Shown here in pieces: positions 1 through 10,466 of a DNA stretch of 64,000 nucleotides. Within the stretch, counting starts at the first letter, position 1. The number at the start of each line of letters is the position of its first letter. The DNA lies in the NCBI GenBank assembly GCA_963691705.1, contig OY829539.1, positions 57,758,327-57,822,326 of the forward strand, given 5' to 3'. This DNA comes from Viola odorata. Taxonomy: Eukaryota; Streptophyta; Magnoliopsida; Malpighiales; Violaceae. Position numbers and translations under genes: made by a program. Below the pieces are notes generated by a model. It had not been told where the DNA came from. It did no database searches and worked only from the letters and a program-made list of their open reading frames with translations.

Positions 1-951
1 TCCGATATAGCCATGTCACCTCAGTTCTGTGTTTATGTCTTGGTCATATCAAGTCTTACTTGGTTTTTATATTTCCATGATTAGATTGGTTTCTTTACGT
101 TGTTATCTTATCGTTAAATTGATTAAAGTTATGCACTTTCTGAGGAAATTTATGTTAGGATATCAAGAAATGTGAAGAGGTGAGATGTAAAATTTGACAG
201 CATAAACTAGAATATCTTGATTTATGTAAAGCAAAATTATAACTACTATTTGTGATTTTCTCAGTTTATTTTTATAAAAATTATGCGGTCATAAAATGTC
301 AGTCTGTACATCTATCTGACTCCACCTCATTCCTGCCATTACATTTCTCTTGGCCTGATATAGGTTGAGTGAAAAATCACAACCAGTGCAAAAAGAACTA
401 TTTTTTCTATCAGATACACATGATCTCATTCATTTCTGCAATCAATATTTGGAAGAAACAACTTGGAAAAACAAAGCAGTGCTGAAACAGAAACATCTGC
501 ATTAGGATTCACGACTTAGTTAGTACGTGAAAGCAAACAAAGAAATAATAATCCAGTTGTGGGATTTTACGTAGTGGCCTTTGAAATACAGACACATTTA
601 TGCATCACACACTTCCCACGCCTTACATTTAATTCCAAGATTTCTGGTTATAAAAAACATAAAATCCATCTTGGCCTTATTGCATGTTTTGGGGCAGTAG
701 ATGTAACTGGCAGAAGTCAAAGTTTCACTGTTGGTAAAAAAGAACCAAATCTTTACAATATTTTTGAAAGTTGGTTTTTGGATATTATGGTGTGTCATGT
801 CTGTTCCTTGTCATGTCTTGCATTTATGACTATGGATGCTGATGCCTATGCACACAAATATCCATGCAGATCTAAGGATCTAATATTATCAGAGCTCCAT
901 AGTACACTGGTCTTTCTATCCTGTATCAGTAACTTGGTTTCAATTTTGCAG
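1..951. other. Non-coding, probably intronic sequence
   Basis: T-rich sequence with no convincing exon. It ends in a pyrimidine-rich tract and TTTTGCAG at 944-951, a good splice acceptor for the exon that follows. It may be the last intron of the gene ending at 1261. Open frames here have intron-like composition and no recognisable domain. Confidence 0.4.
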
Positions 952-1261
952 GCTTGGAGTTATGGCATGTAGCTATGAGGATATAGGAGTAGAGAGTCTG
1001 AGACATAAATTATCTAGTTATTTTTGGCGCAATACTACAAATGGAGCAGCTTTTCTTGTTCAAATTGCCACAGTCATTGCTTTGCTAGCTCTTACGCCTC
1101 TAGATTTCAAAAATGTCATCCAGAGTAATTCGATGCGTCTTGCAGTTGCAGGTCAGTCAGATTTCATCGATCTTATAAGAAACTGGTTTTCTTCTCTAAA
1201 GAAGGAGCAACAGGTCTTGTCACTTCGCCTCTTACAATCTGCTAGTGTGGTTTTTTGTTGA
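952..1261 (+). CDS. 3'-terminal exon of an unidentified protein-coding gene
   Basis: An open stretch follows the acceptor ending at 951. Its first base completes a codon begun in an upstream exon, and it runs about 102 residues to a TGA at 1259-1261. The piece reads MACSYEDIGVESLRHKL, then a hydrophobic segment (AAFLVQIATVIALLALTPL) that could be a membrane helix, then a Lys/Leu-rich helical end. I do not recognise the family. Upstream exons are not visible and probably lie before the window. The exon call rests on the acceptor and on protein-like composition, which the flanks lack. Confidence 0.35.
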
Positions 1262-1964
1262 GATGGTTACATAATTGTGGAACATGGAGCTGAGCATCCC
1301 TGTGACAGACCACTCCCTGGCCGTGGAGGACAATATTTTCATTGACAGATGTCATTATTGCTGACACTAGTTTTAGCTCAACTTGATAGCAAGTACTTGC
1401 GGTGTGACAAAAGTAGGCATAAAAGCTTGTAATCTGTAGGTTTCCCCATTTTGAGTGTGTTTTCTGACTAGGGATCTTTTTAGCACCTAGCAGGGAAGAA
1501 AGGGGACAACAGGAAGAGAATTTTGAGAGGGCTCTTTTTGTTTTCATCTAATGCCATAGCTGGAGTGAATTTTAAAAATTTCAAGCTTTGTTCTGTACTT
1601 GCATCATGGCTGTCGGCTTCTTTTGATCAATTGACATTCTAATGAGTTATCTTTTGGTGTATAGAATCTGTAGCATAGTTTTTGAGTGAGATGTAGAGAT
1701 AAGTCATTGAATGTATGCATCTTCATGAAGATACACCCCCGCTAGGACATTTCTGATTGGTTTTTAACCTTCTATTTTAGGGGATGTGGACTTGGTTGTG
1801 ACGTGGAACATGAGCATGTGTTCATTACATTACAAAAATACGCGTTTTGTTACTTACCTAGAATGATAAGTATATGACTAAGTGGTATCCTTGATTAATT
1901 GACAAATCATATGGGGTGAAATAGGAAAGACGCCCTTGTTCTGTGATGTCTTGTCTCCCTTTTT
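1262..1964. other. Intergenic region between convergent genes
   Basis: This covers the 3' flank of the plus-strand exon and the 3' flank of the first BBE-like gene, which ends at 1965 on the other strand. No ORF with protein-like features, RNA gene or repeat end was recognised. Confidence 0.4.
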
Positions 1965-3608
1965 TTAAAGAAAACTTGGAATGCTTTGTTCATTCTTGAA
2001 GTAATTGTGAGGGTCGGCAATGTGCTTCACTTGGACCAATCTCTTGAAATTGGACTTGAAGTACCTCTCACCCCAGGCATTAGCCTCTGAGTAGGTTGTT
2101 TTGCCGTTCTTGTTGGTCCCCAAGTCAAGATCCCTATAATTAAGGTAGGCTGCTCTTGGTGATTTGGAAACATAGGGTTCCATATACCTATAAAGCATAT
2201 TCATCCAGTCTATATGCTTGTTTGATGCTTCATTCTCATTCACATCCCACTTCACCAGGTATTGTATGTTGTACAGATTACCTCGTCGGTGGGGGAAAGG
2301 AATCTTGGATTCTGAAATCTCATCCATCCTTCCGCCGTAAGGATCCATTATTGTGAACACCATCTCTTCCTCCATGAATCTCTTCCACATTCCTTCAAGT
2401 CCCACCTCTGGTATTGGTTCTGTGACGAAGTCAGACTTTGCCTTGAAACTTGCTTTGTATAGCTGTGTCTTGTCAAGCAGGATTTCTGAGGGGCTCCCCA
2501 TCTGATATCCAGCAAAATAGATAGCAGAATCAATCCAGCTCATCTCGGTGCAATCCTGAGCGTGGAGTCCTAACTCGGGAAAGCTCTCGTTCATCAGTGT
2601 CATCAGTCTGTCAGTACCTCCAAGAAAGAGTGAATTGAAGGATGCTTGTACTGTTTTCTTGCCTTTACTCCCCATGTTTTGAATGATGATGCGGATGAAA
2701 AGATCTTGGTGTTGTTTGCTTGCTATAAACTGCCACCCATGGACAAGCTTGGTGGCTCCTTGTTCCAGAGTTTTTGATACTGTAAATACAGTCACTGTAG
2801 GTGGGACTCGAACCAGGTTGATCTTCCAAGAAAGAATGACTCCAAAGCTTGCTCCGCCGCCTCCTCTGATGGCCCAAAACAGATCTTCTCCCATTGTTTC
2901 TCTGTCAAGGATTCTTCCTTTGGCATCAATCAAGTATGCGTCAATCACATGATCTGCTGCAACTCCATGCTTCCTCAACAAGGTACCAAAACCACCTCCA
3001 CTTAAGTGTCCACCAACCCCTACTGTAGGGCATAAACCAGCTGGGAATCCGTGTAAGCTACTTTTCTTGGCAATAGCGTAGTAAAGTTCGCCAAGCGTTG
3101 CACCGGACTGAACCCACGCTGTTTCGTCTTCGATGCCAATCTGTATTGCTCGAAGATTGAAAAGGTCAATGATGACGAAAGGGGTGTGGTTTTGGGAAAG
3201 ATAAGATAGGCCTTCATAGTCATGGCCCCCGCTTCGGATTCGAAGCTGTATGCCCAGCCGCTTGCTGCAAGCAACGGCTGCTTGGATTTCAGACTCATGG
3301 AATGGTGTGAGAATGAGGAGTGGTTTAGGTGCCGTGGTGGAGTTTAGCCATCTTGTGTTTTGCTGCAATGATTGCAGGAGGTAGGGATATAGAGATGATG
3401 AGTTGGGTGTGAAGATGGTTTCAAAGGATTTGGTATACGAGTCGAACACAGTTGAGAGACAGTGGAGAAATTTTTCAGCGGCTGGACTTGGCTTATTAGA
3501 AGTAGAAGTAGAAGTAGAAGTAGAAGTAGAAGTAGAAGTAGAAGTTGCGTATGGAATTGAATGCAAAACCAGAGAAAGTAGTAGAAGAAGCAGACATGTG
3601 TGCTTCAT
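1965..3608 (-). CDS. Berberine bridge enzyme-like FAD-linked oxidoreductase, locus 1
   Basis: Intronless gene of 547 aa, the usual family length. I chose the ATG at 3608-3606 because it opens a clean signal peptide (MKHTCLLLLLL...); an upstream in-frame ATG at 3701 would add 31 hydrophilic residues. After the signal come a (TS)8 tract at residues 22-37, the FAD-binding domain (PCMH/FAD_binding_4) and the C-terminal BBE domain (NYRDLDLG, then HNYFKNEQSIP). Seen directly: His129 in SGGHDYEG and Cys193 in GLCPTVGVGGH, the two FAD attachment residues; Val196 three after the Cys, the residue associated with O2 reactivity in this family; Tyr491 in NYRD. The position of AtBBE-like 15 Tyr193 is Phe207 here, and the K-x-Q motif reads N-I-Q. 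Predicted to be a secreted oxidase; the substrate cannot be inferred. It is the outermost of six same-strand paralogues. Confidence 0.93.
   Translation of the reverse strand: MKHTCLLLLLLSLVLHSIPYATSTSTSTSTSTSTSTSNKPSPAAEKFLHCLSTVFDSYTKSFETIFTPNSSSLYPYLLQSLQQNTRWLNSTTAPKPLLILTPFHESEIQAAVACSKRLGIQLRIRSGGHDYEGLSYLSQNHTPFVIIDLFNLRAIQIGIEDETAWVQSGATLGELYYAIAKKSSLHGFPAGLCPTVGVGGHLSGGGFGTLLRKHGVAADHVIDAYLIDAKGRILDRETMGEDLFWAIRGGGGASFGVILSWKINLVRVPPTVTVFTVSKTLEQGATKLVHGWQFIASKQHQDLFIRIIIQNMGSKGKKTVQASFNSLFLGGTDRLMTLMNESFPELGLHAQDCTEMSWIDSAIYFAGYQMGSPSEILLDKTQLYKASFKAKSDFVTEPIPEVGLEGMWKRFMEEEMVFTIMDPYGGRMDEISESKIPFPHRRGNLYNIQYLVKWDVNENEASNKHIDWMNMLYRYMEPYVSKSPRAAYLNYRDLDLGTNKNGKTTYSEANAWGERYFKSNFKRLVQVKHIADPHNYFKNEQSIPSFL
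3498..3545. repeat. Coding hexanucleotide microsatellite (AGAAGT)8
   Basis: Eight perfect copies of AGAAGT, read on the minus strand as ACTTCT. They encode eight Thr-Ser dipeptides just after the signal peptide of BBE-like locus 1. Length changes would stay in frame. Confidence 0.95.
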
Positions 3609-4214
3609 TTTCTCTCCTTTTTCTTTCTTCTGCGTTTCTCTATTACATGAGCTGTTGGTTATTAAGGCGGCTAGGTGCTGCTGATAGATGGAATGGGACA
3701 AAAAGAACGATTACTCCAAGAGAGAATCCGGTCAGTTAAACCTTTCATCCGTCTTTACTCTACCAATTACTACCATTTCCTAAATTTGGATTCAAGTTTA
3801 CATTTTCTGTGTTCTACTGTTTCATGAGTTGGTGGTGTTGCCCCAAATGGCATTCTTTGAGAAGGCCAAGTGCCGTCCTACCTGGCGGATATAGCAGCAA
3901 ACATTAAATAACATGCCTGAGCATTTATATTATTATTTTAATAAAAGCTTTAAAAAATAGTACTTCATGCAATTAAAATATATTATTGCCATAATAAAAT
4001 GAAAGTTATTTAGTTTTATTTGTATAACGATTAAAATGAATATTTGTACAAGGATGAAAGTTAATAAATTAAAATTTATTTGGTAAAATAGATAATCACA
4101 AAATGCAAGAGATACAAGAGAATGCATTGTTGAAGAAGTAGCGATGCAGTGGGTTTCCATTTGTGAATCGTGATTATACTAAGTCCTAAAAGGGAAAAAA
4201 TACAGTCATTTGCC
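3609..4214. other. Divergent intergenic/promoter region
   Basis: This holds the upstream regions of BBE-like locus 1 (minus) and the OMA1-like gene (plus). Next to the locus 1 start is a purine-rich leader on the minus strand. I saw no convincing TATA box. The part at 3920-4090 is very AT-rich. Confidence 0.4.
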
Positions 4215-7200
4215 ATGGCATCCTTGAGGAAAGCGAAGCTAGCTGTTGACACACTAAGGAGTACTTTTGCGTCCAGGATCACCATTAATCCAACACCTCC
4301 AATTTCCAGAATTTACCGCCATGGGTCGAACTCTTCTTCGATTCCGGCTAAGTTGATGATCTCTGGGTTCTCTCCTTGTCATTCCGTTTCTCAAATGCCA
4401 ATCGGCTCGGGTCTTCAAATGGGTGCGATGCGCATTCATCATTCTCATAATTATCATGTGAATAATCCATTTCTTACTTCTGCAGCTGCCAAGAGGTTTT
4501 ACTGTGCAATCCATTTTATGCAGAAGGAACCTACGGATTGGAGTGAAAGATTTCTGCGCCTCATTCTTGTCTCTTTTTATGGTTGCTTCTGTTTTTATGG
4601 TTGCTTTCGCTCTTCTGGTATATGGTGTACAATATTGGAGCTTTGTTATAATTTAGAGGAAGTGCCTTACACTAAGAGGGAGCGTCTGGTGCAAACGTCG
4701 AGAGAGAGAGAGAAAGGGATTGGAGAGGCTCAGTTTCAGCAGATTAAGGCAGCTTATACAGACAAAACACTGCCTGCATTACACCGTGATACCGTACGAG
4801 TTCACTGGATTGCACAAAATGTTATCAAGGGTTTACAAACAGGGTTGCAACCCAAGGTAGCAGCCTGTTTGGTGCCACCGGGAAATGACGTGGATGAGGT
4901 ATTGCAGGCATTAAACCAGGGTGAAGATAGCGAGGTAGCGGATGAGAAAGGATTGAAATGGGAGGTTTTGGTTGTTAACAAGCCTATTGTGAATGCCTCT
5001 TGTTTGCCAGGAGGAAAGATTGTAGTTTTTACTGGATTACTTGAGCATTTAACTACTGATGCTGAGATAGCCACCATTCTTTGCCATGAAGTGGCTATAT
5101 TTTGCTCATCTGTTTCTCATTGTTCTTTTCAGTTAAGTATTGGATTGATGCAAGATTTTTTTGCGCTTGTGCTCGTGTTTGTATACTTAGATTGCGCATG
5201 CTGTGGCTCGACATGGAGCAGAAATCGCGAAAAAGAATTTGCGGTGTGTTTTAGCTGATGCTGAGTCAGGTCTCATTTTCCCCAGTGTAAGTTTCTTTGG
5301 TTAATTGTTACTTTATATGTATAGTTATTCTGATACAGAAGCTGGTTTCGTTAATGTTGGCTACTGTTTCGAGTTAATGCATGTTGGGAATGCATATTTG
5401 CATTCTCCATATGAACTAAGGAAATCATGATGGAAAACTTATCTGCACATGTTTTGCCTGTGCACACACTGATATAACATATGTGATCCTTGTATAAATA
5501 GTACCTGCGACAAGTTTAGTAGTTTTCACTTTCAAAATTGACCTGTGCATAGTCTCCTTCTATCGGAAGGGTGGAGAGTGTTGGAGAAATAAAGACTAAC
5601 CCGGATCTCTCTTAATGGAATGATACTGTCCGCTTTGGGCCTGAGCCCGCACGGTTTTCACAAAAGGCCTCATTCCATTAAGAAGATCAACTCCTCTTAT
5701 ATTTAGTCTTTCTCTCCCTTTTCTTTCCGATGTGGGACTTTGTTCGCACACCCCAACAATCTCCCCCTCGAACTAAGTACCACAGAGCCAACCACATTGG
5801 GCTCACCAATCTCCCCTTCGAACAACTCGACCTGGAGAACTCCCGTACTTTTCAAGTTCGGCCAGGAGATTCACAGCGTGCCACCCACATCAAGGCCCAC
5901 TACTCAGGCCCAGCCGAACCTTCGGCTCCGCTACCATTTGTTGGAGAAATAAAGACTAACCCGGATCTCTCTTAATGGAATGATACTGTCCGCTTTGGGC
6001 CTGAGCCCGCACGGTTTTCACAAAAGGCCTCATTCCATTAAGAAGATCAACTCCTCTTATATTTAGTCTTTCTCTCCCTTTTCTTTCCGATGTGGGACTT
6101 TGTTCGCACACCCCAACAATCTCCCCCTCGAACTAAGTACCACAGAGCCAACCACATTGGGCTCACCAATCTCCCCTTCGAACAACTCGACCTGGAGAAC
6201 TCCCGTACTTTTCAAGTTCGGCCAGGAGATTCACAGCGTGCCACCCACATCAAGGCCCACTACTCAGGCCCAGCCGAACCTTCGGCTCCGCTACCATTTG
6301 TTGGAGAAATAAAGACTAACCCGGATCTCTCTTAATGGAATGATACTGTCCGCTTTGGGCCTGAGCCCGCACGGTTTTCACAAAAGGCCTCATTCCATTA
6401 AGAAGATCAACTCCTCTTATATTTAGTCTTTCTCTCCCTTTTCTTTCCGATGTGGGACTTTGTTCGAGGGGGAGATTGGTGAGCCCAATGTGGTTGGCTC
6501 TGTGGTACTTAGTTCGAGGGGGAGATTGTTGGGGTGTGCGAACAAAGTCCCACATCGGAAAGAAAAGGGAGAGAAAGACTAAATATAAGAGGAGTTGATC
6601 TTCTTAATGGAATGAGGCCTTTTGTGAAAACCGTGCGGGCTCAGGCCCAAAGCGGACAGTATCATTCCATTAAGAGAGATCCGGGTTAGTCTTTATTTCT
6701 CCAACAAATGGTAGCGGAGCCGAAGGTTCGGCTGGGCCTGAGTAGTGGGCCTTGATGTGGGTGGCACGCTGTGAATCTCCTGGCCGAACTTGAAAAGTAC
6801 GGGAGTTCTCCAGGTCGAGTTGTTCGAAGGGGAGATTGGTGAGCCCAATGTGGTTGGCTCTGTGGTACTTAGTTCGAGGGGGAGATTGTTGGGGTGTGCG
6901 AACAAAGTCCCACATCGGAAAGAAAAGGGAGAGAAAGACTAAATATAAGAGGAGTTGATCTTCTTAATGGAATGAGGCCTTTTGTGAAAACCGTGCGGGC
7001 TCAGGCCCAAAGCGGACAGTATCATTCCATTAAGAGAGATCCGGGTTAGTCTTTATTTCTCCAGCAAATGGTAGCGGAGCCGAAGGTTCGGCTGGGCCTG
7101 AGTAGTGGGCCTTGATGTGGGTGGCACGCTGTGAATCTCCTGGCCGAACTTGAAAAGTACGGGAGTTCTCCAGGTCGAGTTGTTCGAAGGGGAGATTGGT

Positions 7201-7756
7201 GAGCCCAATGTGGTTGGCTCTGTGGTACTTAGTTCGAGGGGGAGATTGTTGGGGTGTGCGAACAAAGTCCCACATCGGAAAGAAAAGGGAGAGAAAGACT
7301 AAATATAAGAGGAGTTGATCTTCTTAATGGAATGAGGCCTTTTGTGAAAACCGTGCGGGCTCAGGCCCAAAGCGGACAGTATCATTCCATTAAGAGAGAT
7401 CCGGGTTAGTCTTTATTTCTCCAACAGAGAGGACACCTGAAAAGACAGAAAACAACATAGACCTGTGCATAAGCAATTCAAACAAAAATCGGGTGGTACT
7501 TGTTCCGATGTCTGCTCTTTTTCCTGCGTGCAGAATGGAATTAGAGGCAGATTACATTGGCTTATTATTGATGGCTGCTTCTGGATATGATCCTCGGGTA
7601 GCGCCCCAAGTGTATGAGAAACTGGGGAAGCTGACTGGTGATTCAACGGTGAAGGAAGATTATCTTTCAATGCACCCATCCGTAAAGAAGAGGGCTCAGT
7701 TACTGATTCAAGCTCAAGTCATTAACAAAGCCCTCTTCATCTACAGAGAGAGATAG
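4215..7756 (+). CDS. OMA1: OMA1-like M48 mitochondrial zinc metallopeptidase, probably defective
   Basis: Proposed model: exons 4215-5090, 5191-5243 and 7534-7756, 383 aa in frame. The start ATG has good context (GCCATGG) and a basic, Ser-rich leader suiting mitochondrial import. Landmarks are VPYTKRE, GLKWEVLVV, LPGGKIVVFTGLLEH, and the zinc site HEIAH formed across the first intron (donor GTGGCT at 5091, acceptor TTAG at 5190) followed by AVARHGAE. The third zinc ligand is in MELEADYIGLLL, then GYDPRVAPQVYEKLG and HPSVKKRAQ. In plant OMA1 proteins roughly 30-40 residues (a hydrophobic segment ending near PFSR) lie between KNL and MELEADY. I find no exon for them. The exons still join in frame as KNLR-MELEADY. 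The expected N-terminal membrane helix reads as hydrophobic only in the +1 frame at about 4550-4655, suggesting compensating indels. The second intron hosts a TRIM array. Function in mitochondrial quality control is known for the family; activity here is doubtful. Confidence 0.7.
5579..7426. mobile_element. Palindromic multimeric TRIM retrotransposon array
   Basis: Six copies of a 180-bp LTR (TGTTGG...CCAACA) with about 180-bp internal segments. The left half holds LTRs at 5579-5758, 5939-6118 and a truncated one from 6299 to about 6466. The right half, inverted, holds LTRs at 6527-6706, 6887-7066 and 7247-7426. Internal segments are at 5759-5938, 6119-6298, 6707-6886 and 7067-7246, with a truncated piece at about 6467-6526. 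On the coding strand (minus for the left half, plus for the right) the internal segment begins with a primer-binding site TGGTAGCGGAGCC two bases after the LTR and ends in a polypurine tract GAGGGGGAGAT. A TATA-like AATATAAG lies inside the LTR. There is no coding capacity. The whole block is flanked by 5-bp GAGAG at 5574-5578 and 7427-7431. Copies are almost identical. The halves meet at a shared TTGTTCG. Confidence 0.92.
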
Positions 7757-8024
7757 TGTGGACGTGGGATCGAAGGTTTTCTTCTCTAGCTAGACAAGTA
7801 ACACACTCCAATCCAATCTGTTTTTGCATTTCACAGTGCCAAAACAGGCTTGAAGTTGGGAGCTGGTTTTTTGTTTTTTTATGCTTGATTTCTCTTCAAC
7901 CTTTATGAAAGCACTTTTGTTGGGATGTTCTTCCAACCTGATGAAAAAATAAGTTTAAAGAAAAGTACAGAGAAAATAGAAACATGGTGTTAATTTTTCA
8001 TTGATTCCATCATTAATCGAGTTT

Positions 8025-9506
8025 GGTTAAATCCAAAATTGGCACCTGTACATGAATTGATTGACTCATTTGGCACCTCTACTTGAAAAACGGTTTAAAA
8101 GGCACTTGTATTTCAAACATAGGACACATTTGGCACCTCCCACTCACACCGTATTTCAAACATAGGACACATTTGGCACCTCCCACTCACACCGTTAGCC
8201 GTCTACCGTTATCGGCTGATGTGGCATGCCACGTGGTTTGACACGTCATCAACAGGATGACGTGGCATGCCACATCAGCATTACTTTAATTTTTTTCCTT
8301 TCTATTTTTCTTTTCTTCCATTTTTCCTTTTTTTTCTTTCCTTGGGTCGCAACCCAAAACTTTTTTCTCTTTTTTCTTTTTTTTCCTCTTTCTATTCTCT
8401 CATCTGCACTCTCCTTTCTCTTCTATTCCCTTCTTTGTTCCTTTTATTTCTTCTCCTCTCTTTATTTAATTTGGTTTGGATCGGTGATGGGTGATTGGAT
8501 CGGAGATGGAGAGAGCGGCGAGGCAGATCGGGAGTGAGGGAGAGCGGCGGCACAACGACGGTGATGGATGAGGCTGACTGGTGCTGCGGCTGTGACGATT
8601 GGATGGTAGCAGTGGCGGTTGTGGCTGTCCTTGGCGATGACGTTGCGGTTTGTGGTGGTTGTGGCGACGAGGACGGATGATTTCGGGCTTGTGGTGTTTG
8701 GCCGGCGATTGGATGGTGGCAGTGGCGGTTGTGGCTGCCCTTGGCGGTGGGGGTGATGGTTTGTGGCAACGAGGACGGATGATTTCGGGTTTGGATGATT
8801 TCGGGTTTGGATGATTGTTGTACTGAAATTGGTTTTTTGGGTTTTTCTTGATGGGAAAGTTGATTATAAAGGAATTGATTTTGAATTCATCCCATCTGGT
8901 GCTGGAAGTGTTGAACTTCCTCTGGCGAATTTGTTGAATCATTTTGGTTGGAAACTAGCAGGTAGACATGGATGAATCTTTTGGTATTACTTGCAGGAAA
9001 AAAAAGTCTTTGGAATTGATTCCTATCATGTATCATCCTTGATTCCCAGACAAATCTCTATTTTTTGTGTTATTTCTCATTTATCAATTGAATTTTTGTA
9101 GGTTCTGTTTGTGTTTGGTAAATTGGTATAAGGGTTTTCTTTCACATTTTTTTTGTTTTTTCTAACATTATATTTTTTATGTTTAATATTTGATATTTGA
9201 TAAAAAAAAAAGAAGGAAGAAGAGGTCGATGGAGAATAAAAGAAAGAAAAAAGAAAAAGAAAGGAAAATAGAAAGGAAAAAAAATAAAATAATGCTGATG
9301 TGGTATGCCACGCCATCATGTTGATGACGTGTCAAACCACGTGGCATGCCACATTAGAAGATAACGGTGGATAGCTAATGGTGTGAGTGGGAGGTGTCAA
9401 ATGTGTCATATGTTTGAAGTACAGGTGCTTTTTAAATCGTTTTTCAAGTAGAAGTGTCAAATGAGTCAATCAATTCATGTACAGGTGCCAATTTTGGATT
9501 TAAACC
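8025..9506. mobile_element. Non-autonomous Mutator-like element (MULE) with long TIRs
   Basis: The ends are inverted copies: left GGTTAAATCCAAAATTGG, right CCAATTTTGGATTTAAACC, with one single-base indel. Inverted similarity extends about 200-250 bp inward (GGCACCTGTACATGAATTG, ACGTGGCATGCCAC). A perfect 9-bp target duplication ATCGAGTTT lies at 8016-8024 and 9507-9515, as expected for Mutator-type elements. The core has pyrimidine-rich stretches and a GC-rich segment (8490-8790) with an internal direct repeat of about 110 bp (around 8597 and 8707). No transposase is present. ORFs in the GC-rich core look like repeat translation. Confidence 0.9.
8108..8193. repeat. 43-bp tandem duplication in the left MULE TIR
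   Basis: Two perfect adjacent copies at 8108-8150 and 8151-8193, beginning GTATTTCAAACATAGG. The right TIR has only one copy, so the duplication arose in the left arm. Confidence 0.9.
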
Positions 9507-9515
9507 ATCGAGTTT

Positions 9516-10466
9516 TGAAACTCTTCAATTAAAAATATTTTATTAGAGAGTTATGACTAATCTGCAAGGTTTATTAGGATACCACTTCGATAATATTTTT
9601 AAATTATAATTTTTTAAAAATTGCAATATTTAGTTTTGCTGTGGTACACGCCACATTATATATATATATATATATATAATTTATATAAAAAAAGAGTATT
9701 AATTGATAAAAAATAAAAATGAAATGCCCACTTGTATATTACAATAGTCAATTGCTTTGCCCCGTGTACAAAAATCGAATTGAATCGGCAACTCAACCAA
9801 AACTGCCGGTTCGATCTAATTTTTTTTTTTAAAATCGTAAAATGAAGAACCGGACCGAATCAAAAATAAATAGTTAAGTTCGGTTCTCCATCTTTAAATA
9901 TTAGAAACTGAACCGGGAAACTGAGAACCCATTTCACACTTATATATATTTTGATATCAAAGTTTAACTTTAGTTTAGAGGTTAACTTCTCATTTGTTTT
10001 CATTCTTAGTAGAGGTTCTTTTTCAGATTTTTTTTTAAAACTTAATTAAAAGCTCTCCTTTTATATCAAAATTTAGTTTTGGTTTAGTGATTCAACTCCC
10101 TCCTCCTTTTTCTTTTTTTTTTCTTTTAAATTTAATTAAAATTCCTCTCTTTTGCCCAAATTTTTGCCTTTTTCTGATATCAGCCAAAAAGAAATTTCAA
10201 TACACTAGAAAGTTTGGAATTGCGAATGAGGCCGAAATTTAGTAGTATTAATTTAGTCGTCAACACATTTTATTCATAAATTTGAAGAAAAACACAAGTC
10301 CATGCATACAATAGTAAGTCGTCATGTGTGAAAGCCACAACTTTTGACAGCAACTTATTGACCGAAGACAGGACATGCCAATCCAAATCCTACTTCAGAA
10401 GTCATTAGCAATTCATTGATCAATATCACTTTGATCCACCTCATTGATCAGTATTTCTTGTTTTTT
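9516..10466. other. AT-rich intergenic region with repeat remnants
   Basis: A (TA)n microsatellite lies at about 9657-9679. The part at about 9765-9930 (AACCGGACCGAATC, TTCGGTTC, GAACCGGGAAACTG) resembles the CGGTTC-rich ends of the hAT-like element at 59313-60820 and is probably a decayed fragment of that family. No gene was recognised. Confidence 0.5.

Noticed and set aside
559..972. 137-codon plus-strand frame
   Set aside because: Intron-like T-rich composition, no domain, and it crosses the splice acceptor at 951.
5730..7275. Repeated 70-81 codon open frames
   Set aside because: They translate the TRIM LTR and internal segment; no start context, no domain, identical in every copy.
5579..7426. 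Regularly repeated units with spacers, like a CRISPR array
   Set aside because: Units of 180 bp with TG/CA ends, primer site, polypurine tract and target duplication identify a TRIM retroelement. CRISPR arrays do not occur in plant nuclear genomes.
5579..7426. Cassandra-type TRIM
   Set aside because: The LTR contains CCCACATCGG, but I see no 5S rRNA-like segment, which defines Cassandra.
8226..8942. Pro/Ser/His-rich and Phe-rich open frames in the MULE core
   Set aside because: Low-complexity translation of pyrimidine tracts and a GC-rich repeat; no conserved domain.
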